Assembly (NCBI GenBank): GCA_007922305.1
Contig: ML677365.1
Location: 11,518,533-11,582,532, forward strand
Reading direction: 5' to 3'
Origin: Dermatemys mawii
Lineage: Eukaryota > Chordata > Testudines > Dermatemydidae
Length of the DNA stretch: 64,000 nt
Positions 47,395-60,648 of the stretch are shown here, piece after piece (position 1 is the stretch's first letter; each line of letters begins with the position of its first letter). The notes beneath the pieces were generated by a model. It saw nothing but the letters and a program-made list of their open reading frames with translations. It had not been told where the DNA came from and did not search any database. The position numbers were made by a program, and so were the translations under genes.

Positions 47395-48150
47395 AGTATC
47401 CCGGGGTGGTGATCAGAACCTGGTCTTCTTTCCTGAGGGATGTCATCAGTGAAGTGCCATAGGGTTCAGTCTTGCCAACATCAATTCTTTTTTTCAGTGT
47501 TTATGTGCAGCTATTGTGGGAGACTGTGAGTGGTATGGGATATATTGCTTCTATCATGCTGATGACATTTGGTCCTTTTCCCTGGACCCAGATGAAGTGG
47601 TCTCCACATTCTTCTAATATATAGCAGAGCTTGGGACATAGGTGAAAGTCAGTTGTATTAAACTCAAATCAAATATAATGAAAAGGATGTTGATTGGCAA
47701 AAGGAATCATGTTAAGGAATTGATTAAATCTATGGCCACTTCATTTAAATAAAGCATCTATCTATACACTGACAAACTGGTTTGTAATCTTAGGGTCCTT
47801 CTATACTTATCTCTGCTCTGCATTCCTCAATAGTAAGTATCCATAAATGCCGTTTCCATCTTCGATTGTCCAGAAGATACTGCCCTACAAGAAGCAGACC
47901 TTACCATATCAATCCATGCTTTTCTCATCATGCTGTACCTATGACTTATCATGAATACCACTTAGAATTGTAAGGTAATGGTCAGGTATGCCTGCCCTCT
48001 AGTGACATGGACTGGTGAGAACATGTTATGCAACTCTTCTTTGGCTGAATTTCATACAGAAATTGACTGTCAACATGCTGGTTACCAGATGCAAAGCCCT
48101 AAATAACCTAGTGCCAGCTAATGCAGAGACTATCCCTCACCCCGCAACCA
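47395..48150 (+). pseudogene. L2-type LINE reverse transcriptase, ancient fossil
   Basis: Read with frameshifts, 47400-47640 gives the L2 RT order: a GSVL block (SEVP*GSVLP), F-x-V-Y-V, then a region corresponding to the catalytic block (MLMTFGPF, aligning to the usual YADDTQLY) and NKLKLN-like text near 47660. Further on, cagaccttaccatatcaatc plus catgcttttctcatcat aligns to the L2 C-terminal part and tgcaaagccctaaataacct to the final part (YKALNDL). The frame at 48015-48200 covers the end. No intact ORF. Confidence 0.6.
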
Positions 48151-50207
48151 CCACTCCTATGTTCACTATGAGGCAGCTGGCAAAAGGATATTTTTGGTAG
48201 CAGTGCTTTGTTCTCACAGAACCATACATCTAAGCTTGACTTTCACAATGTTAAAACTTGGACAATACAATGTGTCTGATTTTTGGCTGCAGTGCCTCTA
48301 ACTCATGTCAAGATTTTCCCCAGCTATGTTCTCTACAGTGGGAGTGCTGTGGGGAAAGTAGGGATATTTGTGCTCTGTATTGGGAAATGGTTTGCTTGTA
48401 ATCTGCACCAAGTAAAGTGTACACAGATACTCCAGTGATGTGTGCCTTAATATAAAGAAAAAATAGTAATAATTGGCTTTGATAGGAATTTGCCTGAGTA
48501 AAAGCTGAGTGGGGAAAAAACCCGATTTTGGTCATCAGTAAGGAAAAGAGAATTTGAAATAGCTTCTAAGAAACTTAACTTGTTCTGAAGGAAAAATGTC
48601 TAAAGTCTGAAGATAATCTCTAGCACTATTACTATTATTATTTATTATTGCTTGACTCATGTAGCACTTTTAATCCCTAGATCTCAAAGCACTTTCTTGA
48701 TATAATGGATAATATAATTAACAAACGAAAGGGCAACGATCTCACTGGAGATTTTAAATAATATATTCAAAGCACCATGGTCGTAGGAAAATTCCAAAAT
48801 TTATTCTTCATAGTTTGCTCAAGCATTCGTTATCATATAGGAGGCTGGTGGTTGTAGTGAAGTGGCATGAGATTTAAGCCGCTGTAGGTGTGCAGCATAA
48901 CAGGTTGTTAACTGGGTTGCATGTGAACATGGATACAAAGAGCACAGTGAGTGTGTTGGTGGGGTTCAAGAATGGAGGAAAAATGTGCATTTAGCTGTGC
49001 AAATTATCTTTTAACTTTATGTGTGCAGCTGCTTCTATGCCCAGAATATCCAAAAATTTATTAAAAGGAAAATCTTGGAACTCAAAGTATAAGAACAGAA
49101 ACGTGCTACCAATACCAGAAGATCTCGGACCTTAAAAAATTGGTATCCATAATTTGTGCACCCATAATTCAACTTCAGGCCAAGTCTTAGAATCATTTGT
49201 AACTGGTGCAACCGCTCAACTCAGATATTTGCACCTACAATTTATTTTGTGGGCACGGCATAAATTTTACCAGCACAACTGATCCTAAAAGGAAACTACA
49301 GGTCAGCTCAGCTGAAAAATACTCTGTGTATGCCTTTGCTGAACAACTGTGAAGGGAGGATAGGATAACTGCTTGCGAGTATTATTAGGGTATAAACTAA
49401 GCAGGGTGATGGACTCTTAAAGTAATCCAAAGGGGTTGTAAACCAAAATTACAGAAATCATATAAAGGTGAACTTAATGTAAAAGGTATGAAAAGTTTTC
49501 AAACAGTGAGGACTATTAAAATGTTCAAGAATCTCTCTCATTTGAGTCATTTTAAGACTGGACTGAAGAAAATGAGAATGTACTTCAGGGATGTAATAAT
49601 TAAGAGTTCTTTTCTGCCTGCAATTCTTTCTGTTTTTATTAAAATCAGAAGCAGAGAACCATGCAGAACAACATACAGTGTTCCTTTCTATAGATCAATT
49701 TAAAAAAAAATCATGGTGCTGCATTAGAGAAGATGGATACACGAGAAACCAAGCCGAAAACATGAACACTAGGTACACAGTTTTCCAGCCTGATTACTTA
49801 TTTCCACTCAGGAGAGACACAGGATACAGAACTTGTCTATTGAAAGTCCTTGATTACTATAAATTGCTGCAATGCCTCAGCTCCATGTAGCTGCTTCTCT
49901 TTTAAAAAATTGTTGAGCTTTAGAACTACCAATATTAATCTGTATTTTCTTGTCTTCCTTGCAACAATTATTCAATCACTCTTCCTATGCTGAAGAATGT
50001 AAAATAAATTCATCTGTAGCCTGAAAAAGCTATAGTCTCATGCTTGAAAAGCTTGATCTTAGCTTTTTTACTAGAGATAAAATTGTATGTTCTTAAATAA
50101 TCACAAGATAAAGGTTTCTTCCAGGAACTCTGCCTGTTGATGAAATAATTGATTTTACAATAAACTTCATAGCAAATCTTTTTTGCATTTCATTATCAGG
50201 TAGAAGT
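48151..50207. other. Mostly unique DNA
   Basis: 48600-48720 is an old repeat with a (TTA)n stretch and the phrase atctcaaagcactttcttga. The rest, including frames at 49488-49703 and 49678-49890, has no recognised content. Confidence 0.4.
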
Positions 50208-50345
50208 AAAGCCTGATAGTCAATACACTGGACTGGAAACTGAGTCTTTATTCATAGCTCTGTGCTGACTCTGTGGCACTGGGCAAAATGTACAATCTTG
50301 TGTCCCACTTTATCTGCAAAATGGGGGCTCATGCATGGCCCCTGT
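50208..50345 (+). repeat. MIR-type SINE fragment
   Basis: gtcaatacactggactggaa, ctttattcatagctctgtgc, gtggcactgggcaaaatgta and tatctgcaaaatgggggctc follow the left half and core of MIR in order. Confidence 0.75.
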
Positions 50346-53300
50346 TTTGCCCAAACTCACTTAACGCCTCAAGAATATTTGAGGCTTAATTAGTTGATGT
50401 GTGTTAAAGACTTTAAAATCCTCAAACAAAATGTGCTGTATTATGCTGTGATACATAGCAATTGTAGTAGTGGTTCTTTTTAGCTCTCTTCTATTTCATT
50501 AAGAGTCCGTAAATCATTCCTTTAGTCCAGAAGGTGATTTTTGTGCGTGTGTACTTGACACATTTAAAAAAAAATAATCAAAGAAATTCTTAGTTAAATA
50601 GAGGCACAGTGTAAGTAACTATAGGCTGTTACCCCCATCTTTACTTGACATAATAAGAAAGATCTAAAAAAGATTTCAAAATTTCAGGAATCTTGAAATA
50701 GCTGGAATTCATAAGTCAGTAAAAAAAAAAGCACTTAAGTGAAGTAAGCTGTCTTTGTAAAGTAATTCAAACTGCACTTGCAATTCAGGTCCTGGAATTA
50801 ACCCACTCAACCAAAGTTTGAAAAGATGTAAATGTCCTCTGACTACCAACAATACAATAATGTGTTACAATTGCACAACCACCATATCACCTGGTGACAC
50901 AAATACTGCGCTGTAATGTATAATTCTATAACTAACAGTAGTCAATTGTCTTTTAAAAATGAATCTGTACATCATTTCTGAGTTATACACACTCAAGTAT
51001 CTTTTTAGTCAGGATAAGGTAACAACTGGGCTCTTCACTGAAACACTTCTAGAATGATTTTTACTATGGTGTTTAACTTCAATTTTTAACCATTAAGAGA
51101 TGTGTTCGGAACAAAGTCCCAGTATGTTTAGCCCATAGGGTATGATGAAAAGAGTATCTCTCAAAGCACTGTAGTGTTTAAGATAAAGTTCCAGTCACCA
51201 GAGCTACTGATTCATTTTCAAGGGCGGAGTCCATGGAGGATTCGGTGCATATTAAAGTGGTAGGGTGAACCGGTTGTGGGAAATATAACCCTGATTGTAG
51301 TGTTTAGACAACCTGCACCTTTTATCTAATTTGGCAAGTTCAAAGCAATGTGGAAAAGTAAAATTAGTCTTAATCTTTTTTTAATGGGTATGTTATTTTC
51401 CCCATTTTTACTGCAAAGCAAATAATACTGTACTGACAGTGGGCAGAAAATCTGGTAATATTTAACTGTACTTTTAATATGATCAATAATCCTTTTTGAA
51501 ACTTAGGTATGATACTAATAACCTTACATTTTAGTAACTAATTTATAACCTGATCAAAAGTTAATGGGAGCCTTGCCATGAGCTTTGGATTGGGCCCTTT
51601 AAGACTAAATAAAATGCATTAAAATACTAATGTCAGTATAATCTCTGTACAGTAATAGAACATCATGACCAAAAACTATACACATTTAGATAATAAACAG
51701 TGATTTGTGAAGATGCAGTTCCCATGGGAAGTGGGGGAAATATCCTTAGGAAATTATGGTTATGTCCTTGCCAGTATTTGAGAAGATATTCCTACAGGAC
51801 TGATATTTGATAGCACAAAATATGTATACTTTTCATCTCATAAATAAGAAATTCTTTAGCGTTAGCAAAAGAATATGAAATATTCTAAAAAAAGCTATGC
51901 AAAATAGTGTAGTTTTACATTTATTTTACTTCCTACTTTCTCTTTTTTACAACGTTTATTAACTAGAAAGACCTCAGTGACATGTAAATTTCATTTTCTA
52001 TGCCAAGCAGATTAAAATACATCTGTTTCAGGCATAATTCAGTGAAGAAATAATTTGAATAGTTCATTTTATTAGAAAAAGATTTATGTCAGCATTCAAC
52101 TATGACAAGAGAGGGGATAGTGGCATGTGCACAATACTGGAAACAGATTTTCCATGAAAAGTATCTGTATTGAACAGAATTGCGCCAGAAATAATGTAGG
52201 CTGTCAATAAATAGGTTAACCTTCTAGGTTATAGACAACACCAGGGTTTTTATACTCAGACAGTCTTTACTGGCATTGTTTAATTTAATTGGGTATTTAC
52301 ATTAATAGTTGATTTAATTATTGACTAATCAATGTATTTGTTAATACATGTTGAGTATTAACATGAGTTCCAGATAGGAAATTAATCATATATTTGTGAA
52401 TAAGGCAAAATCCATCTGTAGAGGGAGAATTTTGTATTCTATTGGGGGAGCTGAGTTATACTGAAGGGGGGAACTTACTGTGGGGGGAAACTTGTTTAAT
52501 TTCATTTTTGTTCATGTAATTTGTGGTAGGAGCATCTGAAGCTTTGGCTAGGTACCCTTCTGTAGATGCACAGTAAATACAGATACATCATGCTGGGCTA
52601 TATCATACTGTGCCATATTACTTTGCAGCAGTTGTAATTCCTTGGGAAATGAAAGGAGATAAAGAGGCATGCATGACTGGGTAGTTTAGGACAATGATAA
52701 TGTAGTACAGAAGCTTTCCCAGCTAGTCACTGGAGTGAAGGCAGTCCAGTTTTTAGTGACTGAAAGTGATTGCCATTCAATGAGTATTTACTATCCTATA
52801 TGGAATGAGCAAATGGTTTTCCTCTATTTTTAAGACAAGTAGTCACATTATCAACAAAGATAGCAATAGTTGGCACTAGAGCTTAGCTAATAAGGGCATA
52901 TATTGGAACTATTTTGGGGTTTTTTTAAAAGGTCAAAACAATATGTACATAATTGCTGCTATTAACAAATTATTCACTCAACCCTGTGGACCTGATTCAG
53001 GAAAGCACTTAAAATATATCAAAGTTAAGCACATATGTGTTTTCCTAATAAGGCTGCTTTTCTGAACTGGGTTTGATAATCTAAGGGAGAAAATGAAAGA
53101 AAATATTTACTGAATAATTAATTTGAAAAAAAAATCACAATGTGGTGAACTATTGTGTGACTATTTTTGAACCAGCTGTATTAGCATTCTAGCTGGAAGT
53201 TTCAGCAGACAGGCTAAAGATCTAGGCCCCAATCCTGCCATCAGAGCTATACTAGCAAATCCAATTACAGGACTGGGGACTAAATGAGCATGAAAGTTAA

Positions 53301-56300
53301 ACTAAGCTGCAGAGATGGTCACAGTAAAATAAGGTTATGCCCCATTGGTGAAGTATGGAGCCTGGTAGCATGTGCCTGTTCTGTGATTCAGATAAAAACA
53401 AGCATATGAATTCTTAAAGTGTATTTGAGGGGTGGGGCCTTTTTCAATCCAAGTAGACGAGAACCAACCTGGTCATCTTGGCATGTATTTAGTGCATAAA
53501 TTGTCCCAATATTTTTATATCAGTAATTTGAAGATGGACATTAACAATCTATAGGTAAGAGTTATAGGAACTAGATTATAATGGAGTTTAAAATTATATG
53601 ATATCAAATTAGCCATAGCAAAGAAGAAAAAGGCAATGGGTTTGGCAGTAGCCTATGGCTGACTGAAGCTGATGTGATAAAGAAAAGATAGTGTACAAAT
53701 ATACCAACATTAGTATACATTGGTTTTGACAGAATCTTGTAAATAATATATTGTCCAACTGAAAATTATTTATATGTTCTTCCGCATGACAGAAATATTA
53801 AGAACACTCATATGAATCTCCATCCAACTATTATGGCCATAAAAAGACAAATGTAATTACAGTGGAACCAGCCCCTGCTTATGGAAATGACTTTTTAAAG
53901 CATGTACAGAAATACAGCATATTCCTTTCAAAACCTACCAGATAACGAAATACATTTGCAGTACATCAAAACATATATAGTAATGAAAAATTAAACTGGT
54001 TTAAGTATTGATATTTTCAGAGGTGAAGTGAAAGGAGCTGTAAGTTACAGAGATCTTATTTGGGTGTAAAGACATTCAAGTTGGTGTAATGTAATGCTGT
54101 GGAGTCAAGAGATGACATGTCCAGTGAATCTAATCTCTCACTTATAACAGTTCATCGCCATAGAAGCCAATTGGTGGAGTAAGTGAGTGGAGTATTTGGC
54201 TCACTTAATACCCCTTAAACTCACCTCTGAATTTGCCCATCCATAAGAACTTCCTTAGCATCATACCTAAGAAAACAGTTCTAAAAATCATAAAGCCCTT
54301 TTAAATTAATATACTCTGTTACCCATCAAAGGAACCTGAATCTATATGAAGAATAACGTTAGTGCAACAAAATTATCTCCTAAGTAGGTTTCTTCCCATT
54401 GCCATTTAAATGCTTACAAACCATTCAGTTTTCCCTATACAAGAATGTGTTTGTGCATATTCACATATATTTTTACTCCTCTTTATACCTCAAATCATGG
54501 ATTTTTAAAGACTAAAGTTAATTTTATGCCAAACTGCTCATGCTTGGAATCCATTACATTACGCTTCTAAGACAAGAATATTCCTCCATCTTTTGCTTTA
54601 TAAAATTGGCGTAATAAACGAGCCTCTGACCAGCTTTTCCTGTTTGCAGTATGTACTGTAATGTTTGATTAAAGCCTTCATGAGGACATTTGTGATAAGA
54701 AGACACATGTACTGCATATCTCAATGTAAGGGTCATTTCCTGGTTAAATAAACCAAATTAAACTGGCCGTGCAAAGCAGCACATGGAAAGGCTTTTATAT
54801 TAGGACAAAAGTCTGCACTGCTGTTCTCACAGACTTGATTATTAACTATTCATACCTCTGTAAGGATATACAGTAAATGAGAAGTAGGGAAGATGACCAC
54901 TTCATTCTGCTGAAGGAGGTTAGGACTCTTACCTCCATCTATTTTTCATGAACAAAATGAAGTGTGACTATCCCTGATAACCCATTCCTGCATCAATCTT
55001 TTTTCAGCAAATAAAATAATCTTAAATAAAATGACTCTAAGAAACTCCCTGTCATTGCAGCCCCAATGGGAACTGTATACCTAATGCAGTTTTTCTTTTA
55101 TAGAGATGAAATTCCTGCAGTGGTGCTGAAAGGAGGGATTCTGGGGGGGGGGGGGGGTGCTGCCACACCCTGTGGCTCAAAGTAGTAATAACAAACACCA
55201 ATACATGGATTTCATGGTTTCCATCATCAGCACCCGCCACAATAAAAATTGTTCCAGTGCTCCTGCACATAGGAATGCCTGGGCTGAACCCCAGTGAACT
55301 CCGCATGGATTGGTTTGCAGGACCGGACCCTACATGATAATGTGGTCTAGATCTTACAGAATTTATGGACAAATTTGCTGGCAGTGTTTTCATCATCCAT
55401 CCTCGCTATTAAATATTGTTCAATTATTAAAGGCTGTAAACCCACAGAGCCTAAAAGAATGATAAGATCTTGGGAAGATCTGAGGGTGAAATGGCATTTT
55501 TTTATTAGTATAAAGATTATTTAACTTTAGAGCTGTACTAATGATGATTTCTGTGACGAAAAATGTTCCCTTATGATTAATCAATTATGCAAACCATCAC
55601 CATTTCAAGGCTTATTTAATGGCATTTTTCATGCATTTCATGTCTTTAATATACTATTTTTCCCTTTACTCCGACAGAACAATTGCTGTGGCGAGGAAGC
55701 ACTGTGCTCCATCATATAAAATCATTCCCCATATTGGGAAACAACTATTTATAATACATTTTCAAAACAGATTGTTTTAGAATAACTAATTATTGCCTGG
55801 CAGTTGTCTTATTTCCCAGCAGTTTTTATTATTTTCCCATTGGAATATTTTTAGCATAAAAGTATTCCAACATTAAAGGTATCAGAAACCAAGAATAACG
55901 GGTCCACCACATTTCCCTTTTTCTTTCCTTTTTACTGCCCCAGGAATGATCCCATCTCAGCTTGGAGCTACCAAATGTCTATAGATGGAAGGAAAAATAA
56001 TTCATTCAGTCCCTTAACTAATTCACTTCTGAGTGTCTTCTGGACAGAGACTGGCAATTATCCCAAATTGCATGTTTTATGATGTGAGCTTTTGTGTCCT
56101 GTATGAAATGAGCTGAGACATTCAAACTCATTTTAGTTAGCAGTTCAGGCCAGACTATAACACTGTCCAGAGACTTAAGGTCAGTGTATTTTGTGCTATA
56201 TTGTAAAGTGTCTGATGAGCTAGTTTAATGAAAAAGAAGATAAAGAAAGAAAGAAACTGCTTAAGACAGTGACTGAGAATTTATTCCCGTTTTATGGCTG

Positions 56301-56602
56301 GGCTTCGTGTACCATGGAAGAAAGAGGTGCTATTTAAAACAAACACCAATTACGCTAGCAAGATAGATTAATTTATCATGAGTACAAGTTATACAGAGAT
56401 TTGGGGCAGATTGAAAGAAAGCAGCTTTCAGTTTTATTGCTCAAGTTTAGCTAATGCACTGTATGCACAAAGATCCCATTTATGGAAATAACAATGCTTA
56501 GGTCATTAGTGGCACCGCAAGGGAGTGACTCTTCCTGTCTCTTCCTCCCCCTCAGAATCTTTATTATGTGGTATAGAGAAAATTGCCATAGTAAACTGCA
56601 TC
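50346..56602. other. Long repeat-poor AT-rich tract
   Basis: More than 6 kb with almost no recognisable transposon. A hairpin-like old repeat (cctgattcaggaaagcactt ... aggctgcttttctgaactgg) lies at 52985-53080, and fragments of similar type at 51545-51600 and 53220-53285. The patch 55500-55900 (ttatgattaatcaattatgc, ctaattattgcctggcagtt) has an enhancer-like look. No coding frame of note; the minus frame at 55052-55396 is interrupted by the poly-G tract. Confidence 0.4.
55143..55157 (+). repeat. Poly-G tract, 15 G
   Basis: Fifteen consecutive G residues in an AT-rich neighbourhood, followed by tgctgccacaccc. Such runs are unstable and can be mis-sized in assemblies. Confidence 0.9.
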
Positions 56603-56862
56603 TAGGGTGACCAGATGTCCCAATTTTATGAACACAGTCCCCACAGTGAAGCACTGGAATGGGTTACCTAGGGAGGTGGTTGAATCTCCTTCCTCAGAGG
56701 TTTTTAAGGTCAGGGGGTTGGACTAGATGACCTCCTGAGGTCTCTTCCAACCCTGATATTCTATTATATCTGTGGCTTTTCATTATATAGGCGCCTATTA
56801 CCCCCCACCCCACCCACACACACCCGGTTCCAATTTTTCACACTTGCTGTCTGGTCACCCTA
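56603..56862 (+). mobile_element. TIR MITE flanked by TA, with a nested CR1 end
   Basis: Termini TAGGGTGACCAGATG and the inverted copy at the right end (GTCTGGTCACCCTA). The outer TA on each side may be a mariner-type duplication. Host text caattttatgaacacagtcc is broken at about 56643 and resumes at 56767 (atctgtggcttttcattata). The family is known to me as a frequent turtle/crocodilian repeat without a sure name. Confidence 0.75.
56644..56766 (+). mobile_element. CR1 LINE 3' end nested in the MITE, internally deleted
   Basis: gaagcactggaatgggttac, ctccttcctcagaggttttt and aaggtcagggggttggacta, then ccaaccctgatattctatta. Compared with the copy at 25.2 kb, about 60 bp between ttaaggtcag and gggggttgg is missing. 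Confidence 0.88.
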
Positions 56863-58017
56863 ACTACATCCTATGCCAAAAAGTGAAAAAATCGTTGTAA
56901 CATTTCACCAGAATTAAATAAATGATTAATATTAAGGGTAGCATGTGCCATTGCAATTCCAAATGTCACTTCCTCCTCTGTGTAATACATAATGTAACCT
57001 TAATGAAGCTTGTATATTTAAAACTAAACATTATCTACTCTAAATTACCCCACAAAACCCCACAAATGCTTTAGTAAAATATAAATGTCTGAAGAGTAAG
57101 CTTGCCTTGCAAGTACTCTGTCCATGATAAAATGGATTAAAATAAAGAAAAAGCATAAAGAAATTTCTCCTACATGGCTGACTCAAGATCCCCATCTAGT
57201 GGCTATGTGAGGATTATCAGATACTTTTCAAAACTAACCTTTCTTATAAAATGTGGAAGATTTCCAGCCACCCCCACATCCTCCCACCCCACTTTTGAGA
57301 TCTCCTCACTTTTCTGTCATCCAGACATGAACAAAATTTACCTCCTGGACACTAGCAGTTTTCCTCCTCTATTATCCTTATCTGCCATCTTTACTGCTCC
57401 TGTATTCCCACTGCAGCTGGAAGGGAGGAACAAAAACCCTGCTCCTGAAGTAGCCATCTTATTCCAGGATCCACTGATGAGGAATGTTCTTATATGCAGG
57501 GGGGCACCATAGAAATTGGTGATTTAACACCCATCCTGAACAAACAGCCAAAAAACACTGAGCCAAGCATTTACTCCAAATTCAAACCAAACCAAACCTT
57601 TAGTGGTTCTAAAAAGTTTGCTTAGCTTTTGTGCATGTGCACATGTGTGCTCACCCAGGTGTACCTTCTGTAGTTCCTGATTTTTAGCTGAAAGTAGAGG
57701 CTGAGATTTTCTAGTCAATGCAAGAGGAGAAAAGTTAGGTCAGTAGTGAGTGGTCTTAAACTCTACCCACAAATAATAAAATCCACGGAGGGGGCTATTT
57801 TGACAATATTTCCTATGGGGTTGCTGTTCTGAGATGTTCCTCCCAATTTCTAGACTAAAGCTGTTTGGCGAACATGAACCTCTCCGTATTTTGCAGCTTT
57901 TCCATTACAATTTCTTCTCCAACCCTTAACACAAACAAGGATAAATGATCAGTGCACTTACAAAGTTGATTTTGGTTTCAGTGATACTTCTGATATCTCT
58001 GTCCTAATTCCTATACT
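56863..58017. other. Unique DNA
   Basis: 57240-57470 is pyrimidine-rich (frame 57174-57512 without a domain). Nothing else recognised. Confidence 0.4.
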
Positions 58018-58468
58018 CAGTGGCGGATTAATGATTTTGCCACCCCGGACGCCATATGAACTTGTTTTAGTTTTATTACAAATTCATTTGAACCGAAATC
58101 AATCTAAATATCATTAAAATAATTGAACATTTACAAGTTTTATTGTAAATAAAATTACAAGTACAGTGAACCCTCGCTTGAACGCATATATGTATTGCTC
58201 TATTATGCTTATAGCGTGGGACTGTGCATGGATCCAAAACCCAGCGATCAAGTGGGGGTCCGGTGTATATCAGATATACTATTATTAATGTGTAGGATTC
58301 TTGTGAGTATGTTTACTAAATGGCATTGCACCGTCATTGGTGGTTTTAAAATGCGCTATGCTTGGTAGAATCGCGGTGTCACTGATGCTGCAATTACGAA
58401 AATGCTGCTATTATAAATTTGCCGCCCTAGTCCTAGGCCTTGTTGGCCTAGGCGATAATACGCTGCTG
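58018..58468 (+). mobile_element. hAT-type element, 451 bp, perfect 8-bp duplication, with nested fragment
   Basis: Ends CAGTGGCGGAT and (reverse complement of the right end) CAGCAGCGTAT, flanked by identical CCTATACT at 58010-58017 and 58469-58476. Internal phrases gccgccctagtcctaggcct and ttggcctaggcgataat are typical of an abundant turtle hAT family. Within it, from about 58164, cagtgaaccctcgcttgaac resembles the start of a Tigger/pogo-type element whose right end is unclear. No transposase is encoded. Confidence 0.85.
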
Positions 58469-58476
58469 CCTATACT

Positions 58477-59369
58477 TAAATGGGGAACAGTACTAGGACT
58501 CCTAATATTTCTATATATGAATCAACTTTAAGCATACCCATTGTAACCAAGCATTTTACAGCCATGCTGAGCTCAGCTATGCACTTATTTGAAAATTTAA
58601 CAATTGGGTGATGGAGACTGGCATTACGGGTTGACCAGAGTTGGGAGTTGACATCTCAATAATGAATGACAGATGACAGGTAGTGTGGTGATAGGTAGTG
58701 AAGGGCCTTGAATGTAAAATGAGTAACTTATGTTTGACGTGTCGGAGAAAGGAGAACCAGTGGAGGGATGCAAAGAGAGGGTGTTGTGATTGTAAAAGCC
58801 TCTCTTTTTGACTACAAATGTGTCTACATTTATTGTATATAAACTAAAGCTTAAGCTTGCTTCCTTATTAAATGTAGCCAGTGCATTTTACATAAGTAGG
58901 TGGGTGTCTTCTCTGCGGTGTGCCATCTCAAGAGGACAAAATCACTACAGTGGTAGAGACTAGTTTTGGCCTAACATATTAACACTATTAATCCTCTCTC
59001 AAAACAAAAATAACCTTGTCTTTTAAAGGTTAAACAGAAAACTTAAAAACCCATAGTACAGAGTATTCTATAAAGGTCTCCTAAAAGTTCAGCCATCCAA
59101 CTAACCTTTTGTGAAGCAACATTTAATATCTTTAAAACACAATAAAGGCAGGCCCACTTGTGTAGTTCCAGAGTATATTCAATACACTGCACTCCCTTGA
59201 TATCAGCAATCCTTAGATTTCTTTGACTACATTTACATCAGCTGGTGGTTCATGTTATTTTCAGTTAGAGATGACTAGTGGAATGATGGCACCTTGATGA
59301 AGAACAAGAGAGTTAAGAGTTGTCATATTCTTTATTTTTTGTTAAATTATAGTTATATGATCAATCTAT
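58477..59369. other. Mostly unique DNA, one old repeat
   Basis: 58615-58800 (gggccttgaatgtaaaatga, gagaaaggagaaccagtgga) is a diverged repeat I have seen across amniotes, probably LINE-derived. The remainder is unassigned. Confidence 0.35.
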
Positions 59370-60060
59370 CACCTAGTCAGTGGTGCCTTTTCCTGTTCTA
59401 TTCAGAATAAGGCCTGTTATAGTATTACTTCTAACTTTTTCAGGTCTTTTATCCAAATTACTTTTTCACTTCAAACTAGTCCAGGAATTCCAGCTTCTAC
59501 ACACTTTTTTGTTCCAAGATGTACATTGTTTTTGTTTTTTCTCATATGGTTACCCAAGTCAGGACTTATAGTTTCCAGTCCAGAACATAAACATCTTCCC
59601 ATTAGTAGTGCAACAGGTCTACATTTTGTAGAACTATGTGGTGGTGTTTGATAAGATAGCTGGAAAGAAGCTATTTTCTGATTTCAAGATAGTGTATCTC
59701 TCCTGACAGTTTCCATGGCAGTTTTAAAAGTTCTAAAAACATTTGGTTTCCCATTAGAACTCTGATGGTAGGGCACAGATAAAACATGTCAAATATTATC
59801 AACCTGAAAAAGTTCTTCAGTTCTTGTGATGTAAACTGGGGCCCATTATACCAGATATAAATTCATCAAGTAAACCATGAATCACAGAAGTGAAGCATGA
59901 TCTTTAATGGTTCTGGCTGTATTAATGAAGGACACAGAAATAAATTTTGGTCATTTTGATTGTTCATCTACTACTGTTAGAACGTTTTAAACAAGAGAGG
60001 GCTGGCAAAATCAATATGCGCTCACTTCTATGTGCTTCTTCTATGTGTGATGGTCAAATA
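59370..60060 (-). pseudogene. Ty3/Gypsy-type integrase, ancient fossil
   Basis: Reading the minus strand with frameshifts gives the integrase core in order: an IDFA-like start (complement of about 60010-60025), VVDEQSK-like text, the region before the second Asp (GPQFTS-like, partly degraded, about 59830-59850), then PYHQSSNG at the complement of 59749-59775, TFKTAM, SYQTPPHSS, and after it the C-terminal part with VHLGTK and a VWV-like strand. Several stop codons and shifts; not functional. The plus-strand LTR at 60135 onward has the opposite orientation and probably belongs to another element. Confidence 0.72.
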
Positions 60061-60550
60061 TAGGGATTTGTTATTGAGGGGCAAGCTTTTGGTTGTGAAA
60101 ACTGAAAAGGATCATAATTATGAACACATAAGCAGTGTCAGGATGAGCTCTACCCTGACATCTGGTGGTGAATTGCAAGAATTGCAGTGAGTTGTGGAAA
60201 AGAACTTCAGGGGCTGATCTTATTTGCATAGGCACACCCACCGCGCCTAGCCTGAGCTCACAGCAGCCCAAATGGTCACTTCGGCTGCTGTGGGATCCCC
60301 AGTTTCTCTGTTATTGGAGTAGGAACAATAAAGTGTTGTTACCCTGATTATGTGAATGAAGGACTGTGGACATGTATTGGCTCTTGTTATGATGGAGGGA
60401 CTTGCCATGGTCTAGGTAGCACTCACTGGGCAAGGGACAGGGGTTCCAAAACCCACTGAATTCAGATAATCAGAGAGGTAGTTGTGTTAGTCTGGAATTG
60501 CAGAAGTGACAAAGAGTCCTGTGGCACCTTAAAGAATAACTAAAGTATTA

Positions 60551-60588
60551 GAGCATAAGCTTTCGTGGGCTAATACCCACTTTGTCGG
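60551..60588 (-). ncRNA. Hammerhead ribozyme motif, left arm
   Basis: On the minus strand: CCGACAA (complement of 60582-60588), a perfect helix II GTGGG/CCCAC, GAAA (complement of 60561-60564), helix III loop GC-TTAT-GC and cleavage base C (complement of 60551). Two changes from the canonical CUGANGA (U4 and G8), so probably inactive. Confidence 0.65.
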
Positions 60589-60610
60589 ATGCATGCAGTA
60601 GACAATGCAT

Positions 60611-60648
60611 CAGACGAAGTGGGTATTAGCTCCCGAAAGCTTATGCTC
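60611..60648 (+). ncRNA. Hammerhead ribozyme motif, right arm
   Basis: CAGACGA at 60611-60617 (U4 changed to A), helix II GTGGG/CTCCC with one mismatch and one G-T pair, GAAA at 60635-60638, GC-TTAT-GC at 60639-60646 and cleavage base C60648. The damaged helix II and U4 change make activity unlikely. Confidence 0.62.
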
